Shown here: in pieces, positions 26,561 to 33,812 of the stretch
Position numbering within the stretch: position 1 is the stretch's first letter
Layout: every line of letters begins with the position of its first letter
Assembly (NCBI RefSeq): GCF_010731675.1
Contig: NZ_AP022584.1
Span: 806,001-870,000 of the forward strand
Direction: 5' to 3'
DNA length: 64,000 nt
Source: Mycobacterium marseillense
Lineage (GTDB): Bacteria; Actinomycetota; Actinomycetes; Mycobacteriales; Mycobacteriaceae
Made by a program: the position numbers and the translations under genes
Notes under the pieces: generated by a model
Told to the model about the DNA's origin: nothing
The model's database searches: none
Seen by the model: only the letters and a program-made list of their open reading frames with translations

Positions 26561-26601
26561 CATACCTTAGGTATGTCAGGCCACGTAAGGGCGACTATTC
26601 T
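26561..26601. promoter_or_regulatory. shared operator and divergent promoters
   Basis: CATACCT (26561-26567), T, AGGTATG (26569-26575) form a perfect inverted repeat. On the minus strand it contains TAAGGT, a possible -10 for the hydrolase, whose ATG is at 26556. On the plus strand TATTCT (26596-26601) is a likely -10 for the TetR gene with GTG 26610. One repressor dimer could thus control both. Confidence 0.65.
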
Positions 26602-26609
26602 CTTTGGGT

Positions 26610-27224
26610 GTGGAGGGTGTCAAGAGCCGCCGTGCCGAGTACGCCGAGCAGACGCGCGCGGCGATACTCGCTGCCGCGGCTGGCGCGTTCGCCGAGCAGG
26701 GATTCACCGCCACATCGATCACGCGAATCGCCGAGGTGGCACGCGTCACCAAAGGCGCTGTCTATCACCACTTTGCCGGCAAGCAAAGCCTTTTCGAAGC
26801 GGTGATCAACCACTACAACGAGGTCGCACAACAGAAGGTCTACCAAGCGATCGCGGGTCACGTCGATGATATCTGGGGTGCCGCGACCGCGGCTCTGGAC
26901 GCAACCCTGGATGTGTGCGCTGACCCCATCGCAGGCCGCCTGATCTACCTGGAAGGGCCAATAGGCCTGGGCTGGAAACGCTGGCGAGAATCCGAACGGC
27001 AATACACCCACCGCAACGTGCACTACCTGCTGTTACAGGGGATCCAAGCCGGAATCTTTCCCGCCGACGCCCCCACCGCCGCGATGACCGACATTTTGGC
27101 CGGCATGATCACTCACGCCGGAATCGCGCTCGCCGAAGCCCCCGCGCACCGTCGCAAACGCATCCGGCGCGATCTCCAACTGGCCATACACCGAGTCCTT
27201 CAAGGTCTCAGAACCGACTCCTAA
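26610..27224 (+). CDS. TetR family regulator, divergent from hydrolase
   Basis: A 204-residue TetR protein. RRAEYAEQTRAAILAAAAGAFAEQGFTATSI and ITRIAEVARVTKGAVYHHFAGKQSLFEAV are a textbook TetR HTH (about residues 3-60). The rest is the helical ligand-binding domain (YLEGPIGLGWKRWRESERQYTH). GTG 26610 is preferred over TTG 26604 because the TATTCT -10 lies 8 nt upstream, predicting a leaderless or near-leaderless transcript. It is transcribed away from the hydrolase gene across a 53-bp region holding a palindrome, so local repression is the simplest reading. Confidence 0.92.
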   Translation: MEGVKSRRAEYAEQTRAAILAAAAGAFAEQGFTATSITRIAEVARVTKGAVYHHFAGKQSLFEAVINHYNEVAQQKVYQAIAGHVDDIWGAATAALDATLDVCADPIAGRLIYLEGPIGLGWKRWRESERQYTHRNVHYLLLQGIQAGIFPADAPTAAMTDILAGMITHAGIALAEAPAHRRKRIRRDLQLAIHRVLQGLRTDS

Positions 27225-27289
27225 CTCGAGACTGCGGCCTGGGGAGCACCCCGAGCTTTGGTGATTTGTTATAGCCGTTTTGTACCGAG

Positions 27290-27890
27290 CAATTGTCACG
27301 TCTCGCGTGGGGCGCGAGCGCCGCCGACCCAGCCGATGCCGTGTCCACAACTCGAGGCCGATGGTCGCTGCGCGCTCGCAAGTCTCGATATCCAGGCGGT
27401 CTTCGACCAGTCGGATGCCCTCGCCGCGTGCTACGGCGGATGCCCTCTCGCGCGCCATATCGAAGTCGCCGTCCACCAATTCCAACCTGGCATTTAACGC
27501 GCGAATGCGATCAAGCTTGACTGCCGGTGTGAAGCGCGATGCCACGACGGTAACGTCGATCCCCCTGCCGTGGCAGGACCAAGCGAGGGCTTGGCCAAGG
27601 CTGCCGGCACTGGCGCAAACCACGGTACGAGAACCGTTGTCGGCGAGGAGACTTGCAACTACTTCGGCACGGCGGGCCCTAAAGCTGCGGACCGGATTCG
27701 CCGTTTCGAGCTTAATGCTCGCGATGCACACCCCAAAGCCGTCTCGAGCGCCGCGCAGCGATACAGCGGGGTGTCGAGGAAATCGGGTCGATTAGCCCGC
27801 CAGCCGCTACGACCCGAGTCATGTCAAGGCGCGTCCCCTGCATAATAAGCAGCGTAGCGGTGCCTGCTCGCCCCTCACCGCAACGTTGAT
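27290..27890 (-). pseudogene. remnant of PLP-dependent threonine dehydratase-like gene
   Basis: Decayed fold-type II PLP enzyme. In one minus-strand frame (27731 downward) SIKLETANPVRSFRARRAE carries the PLP-lysine region (SFKARGA in intact enzymes, here with R-R changes), then CASAGSLGQALAWSCHGRGIDVTVVA and RALNARLELVDGDFDMARERA. The expected N-terminal part appears in a different frame upstream, with GGLIDP followed by LDTPLYRCAALETALG in a third frame, so at least two frameshifts are present. Homology stops near 27290 and the C-terminal glycine-loop part is missing. The gene is therefore broken at both ends. The replacement of the lysine context suggests no activity. Confidence 0.7.
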
Positions 27891-27948
27891 GCAACAAATG
27901 AATCAGCTCAATGTCGACGTGTCACTGCGTAATCCAACGGCAGCCCCG

Positions 27949-28377
27949 CTAGGTGCAAGGATATTGGCGGTTGAGCACACAATTCGACGGTGGCGAGTAG
28001 GTACCACTCAGCACACCCCTTAGACCGCCGGTGGCCGAACCGCCGGGGGCAATGACGCGATTCCAATTCGCGGGCGTGAGCACATAGTGCGTGCCGGATT
28101 GGGTGATGGTGCTATTCCACGTGTGCGAGACGGATTGCCCCGCCGGCATGTCGAATTCAAGCTTCCAATCGGAGAGCGGTGCCATGCTCGAGTTGGTAAC
28201 GGTGAAGTTGGCAATGAAACCCGTCTGCCACGTATGTGCGACCGACAACGTCGCCGTGGCCGCAGCCGCATGAGCTACGGGGCTGATGGCCAGTCCGATG
28301 ATCGCAACCATCAATGCCGACACGGCTACGTGAAGCGCTGTGCGCCAGCGCTTCACGTAATCATTCAGTCGGGCCAT
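27949..28377 (-). CDS. secreted CBM2 cellulose-binding protein, Rv1987-like
   Basis: A 142-residue exported protein. The N-terminus has a long signal peptide, MARLNDYVKRWRTALHVAVS followed by ALMVAIIGLAISPVAHA, with cleavage after AHA. The mature part is a family 2 carbohydrate-binding module with conserved Trp residues: SVAHTWQTGFIANFTVTNSS, DWKLEFDMPAGQSVSHTWNS, and ANWNRVIAPGGSATGG. The length matches M. tuberculosis Rv1987, a secreted CBM2 protein. No catalytic domain is present. Codons for residues 7-17 form a perfect 14-bp hairpin that might affect translation. The gene stands alone after the PLP remnant. Confidence 0.88.
   Translation of the reverse strand: MARLNDYVKRWRTALHVAVSALMVAIIGLAISPVAHAAAATATLSVAHTWQTGFIANFTVTNSSMAPLSDWKLEFDMPAGQSVSHTWNSTITQSGTHYVLTPANWNRVIAPGGSATGGLRGVLSGTYSPPSNCVLNRQYPCT
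28327..28359 (-). other. 14-bp perfect hairpin in the CBM2 coding sequence
   Basis: TACGTGAAGCGCTG (28327-28340), loop TGCGC, CAGCGCTTCACGTA (28346-28359). It lies 18-50 nt inside the gene, over the signal peptide codons. It is strong enough to slow ribosome loading or protect the mRNA; a role is inferred. Confidence 0.6.
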
Positions 28378-28508
28378 GGTGCCGACATTAGATCCAAACA
28401 GGCAATGGCGGTCGTCGCCTCGCGGGTGGGCTGCAGTACCTTTGCTCAACTGAAACCGTTCTGAAATGAATCAACTAGCAGCCGCATCGGATTGCGAACT
28501 CACTGGAC

Positions 28509-29294
28509 TCATTCGAACGACAAGCGGACCGAGCCGAGACCCGAGAACTCGGCCACGAACTCGTCGCCGGGGCGCGCGTCAATCGCCCGCGTGCACGATC
28601 CGGGTAAGACGATGTCCCCCTTCCGCAGTCGCACGCCGAAACTTTCGACCTTGCGGGCCAACCACGCCACCGCCGTGACCGGGTTGCCCAGTACGGCGTC
28701 GCCACGGCCCTCGGCGACCACCTCGCCGTTGCGCGTCAACACCGCATCGATAGCTTTGGCGTCGAGATCGCGCGGCGGCACCCGCGCCTCCCCCAGCACG
28801 AAGCCCGCGGAGGAGGCGTTGTCGGCGATGGTGTCGCATAGGGCGATCTTCCAGTCGGTGATGCGTGTGTCAATCAACTCGATAGACGGGGCCAGGGCCG
28901 CGGTGGCCGCCACGACGTCGTCCTCGGTGCAGCCGGCGCCGGGTAGGTCCTCGGACAGGATGAAACCCACCTCAACCTCGACCCGCGGATACAGGTAATG
29001 CGCCGCCTCGACCGGGACATCCTCGAACACCTGCATCTCGTCGAGTAAATGGCCGTAGTCCGGCTCGTCGACCGCCATCATCTGCTGCATCGCCAGCGAC
29101 GAGAGTCCCACCTTGTGGCCCACCACCCGCGCACCTTCGGCCACCCGCTGGCGGATGTTGATCAGCTGGATCTCGTAGGCGTCGACGACGTCGATGTCCG
29201 GGTAGGCGACGATCAAAGGAGCGATTGGCGCTCGACTGCGTTCGGCGTGGGCGAGGTCGGCCGCCAACTCGTCTCGGATCGCAACACTGAGCAT
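28509..29294 (-). CDS. 2-keto-4-pentenoate hydratase, HsaE-like
   Basis: A 261-residue hydratase of the MhpD/HsaE family, which adds water to 2-hydroxypentadienoate-type dienols during aromatic or steroid ring breakdown. Seen motifs: YPDIDVVDAYEIQLINI, VVGHKVGLSSLAMQQMM, EVEVGFILSEDLPG (metal-binding Glu-x-Glu), the KxA-type IELIDTRITDWK and a GNPVTAVAWLARKVES substrate loop. Length fits the family. The start at 29294 is preceded by GGGGGA. HsaF/HsaG (aldolase and dehydrogenase) partners are not adjacent here, so this is a lone copy, possibly a paralogue acting in another degradation pathway. Confidence 0.88.
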   Translation of the reverse strand: MLSVAIRDELAADLAHAERSRAPIAPLIVAYPDIDVVDAYEIQLINIRQRVAEGARVVGHKVGLSSLAMQQMMAVDEPDYGHLLDEMQVFEDVPVEAAHYLYPRVEVEVGFILSEDLPGAGCTEDDVVAATAALAPSIELIDTRITDWKIALCDTIADNASSAGFVLGEARVPPRDLDAKAIDAVLTRNGEVVAEGRGDAVLGNPVTAVAWLARKVESFGVRLRKGDIVLPGSCTRAIDARPGDEFVAEFSGLGSVRLSFE

Positions 29295-29476
29295 GGCGTA
29301 GTCCCCCATCCGTCTGACCGGGCAGACACGTCGTCATAAGACCAAGGCCGCGCGAAGCTCAGATGCGCGAATACCAACCGAGCACCACAACCGTCAACAC
29401 GATCCTTGGTCCCCGAGGGTTCAACGGTCGTCCCGCTCGGGCGCCCGACGCGGTGGCTTGGACCCACCTGCCGAAC

Positions 29477-30058
29477 TCAGAAGTGCAGCGTCGGCCGGTA
29501 GACAAGCTCTTGGATATTGCGGTCCAGCGTCCGGGTTTCGATCAGCTCGAGGTCGAAGTCCGCCGCACCGTCGAAGATCCGGTCGTCGCCGGTCTGACCG
29601 GTGATCACCGGGAAGATCGTCACCTGGACGCGGTCGACCAGACCCACGGCCATCAGCGCTCGATTCATCGACAGGCTGCCGTGCGACCGCAACGGCACCT
29701 CAGACTCCTCCTTGAGCCGCGCGACGATGTCGACGGCGTCGCCGCACGCGACGGTCGCGGCAGGCCAGTCGAGAGGTCCGTCCAGCGTGCTTGACACCAC
29801 CGTCGCCGGCAGGTGCCTCATCCGGGTAACCCACGGATCGTGCACCTCGGAATCCTCGGTGCTCTGGGCCAGCATTTGCGCGAATAGCCGATATGTGTTG
29901 GCACCGAGCACCATTCGCTGCTTCTTGCCGTACAGCGCGAGGCGGTGGTCGAGTAGTTCCGGGCCTTGCTTGCCCCAGTAGCCGCCCCAGTCGCCGCCGC
30001 TGACCCCGCCGAAGCCGTCGAGGCTGGAAAAGATGTCGAAGGTATAGGTGGTAGTCAT
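29477..30058 (-). CDS. RibD C-terminal/dihydrofolate reductase-like oxidoreductase
   Basis: A 193-residue protein of the RibD-C/DHFR-like fold that binds NADPH. Features: YTFDIFSSLDGFGG at the N-terminus, MVLGANTYRLFAQML, LPATVVSS, and VPLRSHGSLSMNRALMAVGLVDRVQVTIFPVITGQTG, the family core with the conserved G-S loop and Pro-Val-Ile. Such stand-alone proteins are common in actinobacteria and usually of unknown substrate. It is not the bifunctional riboflavin enzyme, since the deaminase half is absent. It is divergent from the cutinase gene, across a region with an 8-bp tandem repeat. Confidence 0.87.
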   Translation of the reverse strand: MTTTYTFDIFSSLDGFGGVSGGDWGGYWGKQGPELLDHRLALYGKKQRMVLGANTYRLFAQMLAQSTEDSEVHDPWVTRMRHLPATVVSSTLDGPLDWPAATVACGDAVDIVARLKEESEVPLRSHGSLSMNRALMAVGLVDRVQVTIFPVITGQTGDDRIFDGAADFDLELIETRTLDRNIQELVYRPTLHF

Positions 30059-30129
30059 TGATGTTGTCCTCCAGCGCGTTGATCCGTGTTGGAGATACAG
30101 ACTCGAAGCGATGGCGGAACTGATCGTCC

Positions 30130-30161
30130 TTGGACTCTTGGACTCCTAGACTCCTGGACTG
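30130..30161. repeat. 8-bp tandem repeat, four copies
   Basis: TTGGACTC, TTGGACTC, CTAGACTC, CTGGACTG lie head to tail without gaps. The array is in the 258-bp divergent gap between the RibD-C gene and the cutinase gene, 156 bp upstream of the cutinase start. Slippage there could change promoter spacing. Confidence 0.7.
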
Positions 30162-30316
30162 CAGCCGCCCGGCTTCGGCCCGTGCTCAAGAACTGGGCGA
30201 GTGCGAAGAAAGCGCCACGCTCATCGACACGTCGTAGTACTGGTCCCAGACGGGCTCCATCGGCCACGGCCAAAAACCTCGGTTTCGACTAGCTGACGGC
30301 TGGGCATTCGCAGGCA

Positions 30317-31027
30317 ATGAGCTTACGAACATTTGCCCGTATTGTCGCTACCGCCGCGGTGGTGGCCGGGGCGTCGATGGGAACCATGCCCGCGCCGCCG
30401 GCCTCCGCCGAGCCGTGTCCCGACGTCGACGTGGTCTTTGCCCGCGGTACCGGCGAACCACCCGGGGTCGGCGGGGTCGGGCAGGCGTTCGTTGATGCGC
30501 TCAGGTCACGAGTCGGCGGCAAGTCGGTGGGCGTCTATCCGGTCAACTACGAGGCGAGCGGCGATTTCAACGGAGGCATCGAGTTCGCCAGAACTTTCGT
30601 CGACGGAATTAGGGACGCCGGGAGTCACGTCGAGTCCACGGCGTCGAACTGCCCCAACACCAAAGTGGTGCTCGGTGGGTATTCCCAAGGCGCCGCCGTG
30701 GCCGGCTTCGTCACCTCCCCGGTGGTGCCCAAGGAAGTGCCACAGGAATTCGTGTCCTACGTGCCGCAGCCGCTGCCGCAGTCGGTCGCCAATCACGTGG
30801 CCGCGGTGGTCCTGTTCGGGACCCCGTCCAATGAGTTCCTGCGCGGTGCCGGTGCGCCGCCCATTACGATCGGTCCGTTGTACGCGCCCAAGACTATTCA
30901 GTTGTGCGCCTCCGACGACACGATTTGCAATGGCGCTCCCCCGGGGCCGCCCGGGATCGCTCACACCCTGTACGCGGCGAACGGCATGGTTGACCAGGGT
31001 GCTGATTTCGCTGCGAGTCACCTTTAA
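30317..31027 (+). CDS. cutinase family esterase
   Basis: A 236-residue secreted serine esterase. A signal peptide (MSLRTFARIVATAAVVAGAS... ending near PASA) precedes CPDVDVVFARGTGEPPG. The nucleophile motif is GGYSQG (KVVLGGYSQGAAVAGF), and the acid-base part lies in LCASDDTICNG and HTLYAANG, with the Asp-His pair expected there. Cysteine pairs at CP/CPN and C-AS-D-D-TIC support the cutinase disulfides. Mycobacterial Cfp21/Culp enzymes act on lipid esters or cutin-like polymers. A short hairpin after the stop codon (31036-31051) could terminate transcription. The start ATG 30317 is used. Confidence 0.92.
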   Translation: MSLRTFARIVATAAVVAGASMGTMPAPPASAEPCPDVDVVFARGTGEPPGVGGVGQAFVDALRSRVGGKSVGVYPVNYEASGDFNGGIEFARTFVDGIRDAGSHVESTASNCPNTKVVLGGYSQGAAVAGFVTSPVVPKEVPQEFVSYVPQPLPQSVANHVAAVVLFGTPSNEFLRGAGAPPITIGPLYAPKTIQLCASDDTICNGAPPGPPGIAHTLYAANGMVDQGADFAASHL

Positions 31028-31035
31028 CCGCCGCG

Positions 31036-31051
31036 AGATCGCCCGCGATCT
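31036..31051. terminator. possible terminator hairpin after cutinase gene
   Basis: AGATCGC-CC-GCGATCT is a perfect inverted repeat 9 bp after the cutinase stop. No T-tract follows, so it is only a weak terminator candidate. Confidence 0.3.
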
Positions 31052-31161
31052 GCTGTCAATGAAGCGTGCGTCATTGTCCTAGCCTGTGCACCAGAAGTTT
31101 TCATACATGAGCGATCCGATCGGGTCGAATACGGAGGGCCGGCCGGTCTTCCTCCGTCGAG

Positions 31162-31986
31162 TCACTCAGGCTCTGTAGCAAGGGGACCAGAGCACGGGAT
31201 CAGCTCGGCATGGATGGTGCGGCCGTACTTGGATCGCATGGCGCGATGTGCCAACGGTACCAACACGCCGTGGAGCAACGGATACTTCTGCCGCAGCAGA
31301 TATCCCGCCTTGGAATACTCGGCCCCGTCAAGTAGCCGCACGGTGCCAGACAGTGTCGATCCCGTCGGTTTGCCCGACGCCGTCGCCGCCCCGAATTCGA
31401 CGTTCGGGTTGCGCCGAATCCGGCGCACTTTGACGGCCCGCTCGAAACTCCGAACGTAGGCGCGATCCCCCTCCACCACGATGCTGACCGGGCTGGAACC
31501 TGGAGTGCCATCCTTACGAAAGGTGGTGAGCGAGATCGTTTTCTGCCGCACGAAAGGGGCCAATGCCGAATTCGTCGCCGTGCCAATGGCGCCCAGCACA
31601 TAGCCGAGTTGACGCAACCGCAAGGCGAACGCCACAACCAGTACCACTGACACCGCACCGAGCACCCACGCTTGCTCGGGCGAACCACCAACGTCGAGGT
31701 CGATCACGTGGTTCACCGTGTGCACCGTATTCGCCACGATGAATCCGGCGAGCGCGGTAGCCAACGCGTCGGCCCATATGAGCGCGAGAAGCACTGTGAC
31801 ACCTAGACTTAGCTGGAAAGCGCCGACGTCGTGCAAGAAGTGCCGATGCGCTTCGAATCCGACGGAACCGGCGAAGGAATTCGGATCGATCAGGCACCAG
31901 ATCCCAATCCCAGCGGTGACGATCCCGACTACCGCTGCCGTGGTGACTACGAAGATCCGCGCCGGCGTACTTAAGCGATTCATCAT
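31162..31986 (-). CDS. four-helix membrane domain fused to PPOX/F420-type oxidoreductase domain
   Basis: A 274-residue fusion. Residues 1-130 hold four hydrophobic helices (ARIFVVTTAAVVGIVTAGI; FQLSLGVTVLLALIW; LATALAGFIVANTV; VLGAVSVVLVVAFAL). From about 145 the protein is a split beta-barrel of the PPOX/F420-dependent class, with LTTFRKDGTPGSSPVSIVVEGDRAYVRSFERAVKVRRIRRNPNV and GSTLSGTVRLLDG, which match Rv1155-type flavin or F420 proteins. The domain pairing ties a cytosolic redox domain to the membrane. The physiological reaction is unknown. The window shows no F420 genes nearby. Confidence 0.8.
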   Translation of the reverse strand: MMNRLSTPARIFVVTTAAVVGIVTAGIGIWCLIDPNSFAGSVGFEAHRHFLHDVGAFQLSLGVTVLLALIWADALATALAGFIVANTVHTVNHVIDLDVGGSPEQAWVLGAVSVVLVVAFALRLRQLGYVLGAIGTATNSALAPFVRQKTISLTTFRKDGTPGSSPVSIVVEGDRAYVRSFERAVKVRRIRRNPNVEFGAATASGKPTGSTLSGTVRLLDGAEYSKAGYLLRQKYPLLHGVLVPLAHRAMRSKYGRTIHAELIPCSGPLATEPE

Positions 31987-32167
31987 GCTGCCCTTTCGAC
32001 AAAACCCTTTTCTCGTCCTTGATCGCTAGACGGAATTGGGCGTCGATACGTGACAGCGGCTCCACAGCACCGGCGTGTCCATGCGGCAGACATCTACCGA
32101 AGCCCCGTGCCGTACTGCGCTTCCCGATCGGATGAATGACCGCACTGCCCCGAAGCCGATGTTGCTA

Positions 32168-32476
32168 TCAGCCGGCCGGCGGGCGGCATTCGTTGGCGCC
32201 CGGGTCCCACCACCAGCCGTTGTCGCATGCCAGCGGCTGTGGGCCGACGCCGAGCGGTCGGCAGACGTTGGCGGTTGGATCCCACCACTGGCCCGGGTCG
32301 CATGCCAGCGGTTGTGGGCCGACGCCGAGCGGTCGGCAGACCTTGCCCGTCGGATCCCACCACTCGCCGTCGGCACAGTCGGCCTTGCTGACCGCGGGCG
32401 TCGCGATCGTCACGGTTGCCATCGACGCCAACGCCACCAAGATGGCGGGACCAAGACGGCGAACGAATCCCTTCAT
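32168..32476 (-). CDS. small secreted protein of tandem WWDP repeats
   Basis: A 102-residue exported protein. MKGFVRRLGPAILVALASMA and the following hydrophobic residues form a signal peptide ending near SKA. The mature part is three repeats of about 25 residues, each CxxGxWWDPxxxxCRP, with LGVGPQPLA joining them. Two Cys per repeat probably form a disulfide in the oxidising envelope. The repeats are 75 bp long in DNA and nearly identical between copies one and two, which points to recent duplication. Similar WWDP-type proteins occur in mycobacteria, but no function is known to me. Confidence 0.75.
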   Translation of the reverse strand: MKGFVRRLGPAILVALASMATVTIATPAVSKADCADGEWWDPTGKVCRPLGVGPQPLACDPGQWWDPTANVCRPLGVGPQPLACDNGWWWDPGANECRPPAG

Positions 32477-32589
32477 TTGCGGACCCTTCCCTCGTGGGTA
32501 TGAGCATTATCGAACCGAGCCGGGAGGCGGGGGTCAAGACCGTCCTGGCAAATCGCGAACAGTTAGCGGTCCGAAATCCAGGTTCCCGC

Positions 32590-33243
32590 TCACGATCTCC
32601 GCGCGAGGTCCAAGGCCGCCGCGACGACGGGCTTGGCCCAAGCGGGCGTGGAGCTCAAATCAGGCGGTCCGACGATGCGGCCGCGGTCCATGTGCAACAC
32701 CAAGACGGGCCTCGGTGCCTGCCCAATGGCGGGATCGGCGCTCGCGGAGTTGTCATACACCCGCAACCCGGTGAGCACCGGTAGCAATTTCACGAGATTG
32801 ATCAGGCTGTGGCGGTAGCGGCGACGAATGTCGGCATCGGAAATGTCATGCCCGCCGGCGCGGACCCGTTGTCGCACTCGCTCGATGCAGGTGTCGGCGC
32901 TGTCGAGCCCCACATAGAAAACGTGGACCTGGAGGCCGCGCTTGGCGGCCTCGGCCAGCAGTGCCGGCATCGTGTTGCCGCCGAGTGTGGTTTCAAAGGT
33001 GAAGTCGAGGCCTTCATCGATCGCGCGCTGCAGCAGCCGTCGGCCCTGTTCCCATGCGGCGGCGTTGGCCTCGGCCTGGCCCAAGCCAGGGTTGGCCGCG
33101 ACGATGTCTCGCGCGGCCTCGTCGGGGTTGTAGTACTGGCCGCCCTTATCGCGGATCGTCGCGCCGACGACGCTGCTCTTGCCGGCGCCGTTGACGCCCG
33201 CCAATACGTGGATCTGCGCCGGTTGCGTTTTCGTGCGAGCCAT
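32590..33243 (-). CDS. zeta-toxin-like kinase (TA toxin)
   Basis: A 217-residue P-loop protein of the zeta toxin family. Walker A GVNGAGKSS (16-24) is followed by YYNPDEAARDIVAANPG, with the Asp of the zeta active site, and AAWEQGRRLLQRAIDEGLDFTFETTLGGNTM, matching the zeta substrate-binding segment. VHVFYVGLDSADTCIERVRQRVRAGGHDI completes the core. Zeta toxins phosphorylate UDP-N-acetylglucosamine in peptidoglycan synthesis. The antitoxin-like gene ends 13 bp upstream on the same strand, an order in which antitoxin precedes toxin. This is a compact TA operon. The partner is not the classic epsilon antitoxin. Confidence 0.85.
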   Translation of the reverse strand: MARTKTQPAQIHVLAGVNGAGKSSVVGATIRDKGGQYYNPDEAARDIVAANPGLGQAEANAAAWEQGRRLLQRAIDEGLDFTFETTLGGNTMPALLAEAAKRGLQVHVFYVGLDSADTCIERVRQRVRAGGHDISDADIRRRYRHSLINLVKLLPVLTGLRVYDNSASADPAIGQAPRPVLVLHMDRGRIVGPPDLSSTPAWAKPVVAAALDLARRS

Positions 33244-33256
33244 GGGCCGCGCGGGA

Positions 33257-33613
33257 TCAGCGCGACGGCGCAGTGCGTGCCGCCTTCACCGCGGCGGCGC
33301 CCAGTTCCTCCGGCGTGGCGTCGAACGCCGCGGCGACGCCGGCTTTGGCCTTCGACCTCTGCATGGTCGCCAACAGCTCGTCGAAGCGCTCACTGAGCTC
33401 GTCGAGCGCGGGTGCTGCCGTTGCGGCCAACGCCTCGAATTCGGCGTACGAGAGCAGCACGGCCCTGGGCGTGTTGTGCTTGGTGATCACCACCGCCCCG
33501 CTGACCGCGGCCTCGTCGAAGACGGTGCCGAACTCGTTTTTGAGGCGGCTGGCGGTCACCGAGGGAACATCGACAAGCTTGCCGTCGCGGTTGCGGAACG
33601 AGACGGTGGACAT
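33257..33613 (-). CDS. Phd/YefM-like antitoxin of the zeta toxin pair
   Basis: A 118-residue antitoxin. It opens MSTVSFRNRDGKLVDVPSV and TASRLKNEFGTVFDEAAVSGAVVITKHNTPRAVLLSYAEFEALAA, a Phd/YefM-type fold (TKHNTPRAVLLSYAE). The C-terminal helix (DELSERFDELLATMQRSKAKAGV) should neutralise the toxin. ATG 33613 is used because AGGGAAG lies upstream; ATG 33646 would add 11 residues. Pairing Phd-like antitoxin with a zeta toxin is seen in actinobacteria. It probably autoregulates from repeats just upstream. Confidence 0.8.
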   Translation of the reverse strand: MSTVSFRNRDGKLVDVPSVTASRLKNEFGTVFDEAAVSGAVVITKHNTPRAVLLSYAEFEALAATAAPALDELSERFDELLATMQRSKAKAGVAAAFDATPEELGAAAVKAARTAPSR

Positions 33614-33651
33614 GACGCTTCCCTGCTTGGTCTGCACGTCCGCCATTTTAG

Positions 33652-33690
33652 CGATTTTGTCTATTTTGTGCGAACAAGACATTTTGTGCA
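33652..33690. promoter_or_regulatory. candidate TA operator with ATTTTGT repeats
   Basis: ATTTTGT recurs three times between about 33654 and 33687, twice as ATTTTGTGC, and TGTCT (33658) faces AGACA (33676). The AT-rich patch lies just upstream of the antitoxin and stands out from the GC-rich surroundings. An autoregulatory site is inferred. Confidence 0.4.
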
Positions 33691-33812
33691 GGCCTACGCG
33701 CCGCCGTGCCCGAGGCGCGTCCCCGCTACAACAACGACGGCAGCCGTCATGACGGGCCGGCCAACCCGGGCTACGGGCGAGGGGCGCGATCGGTCGCTGT
33801 AGCGTGACCGCC

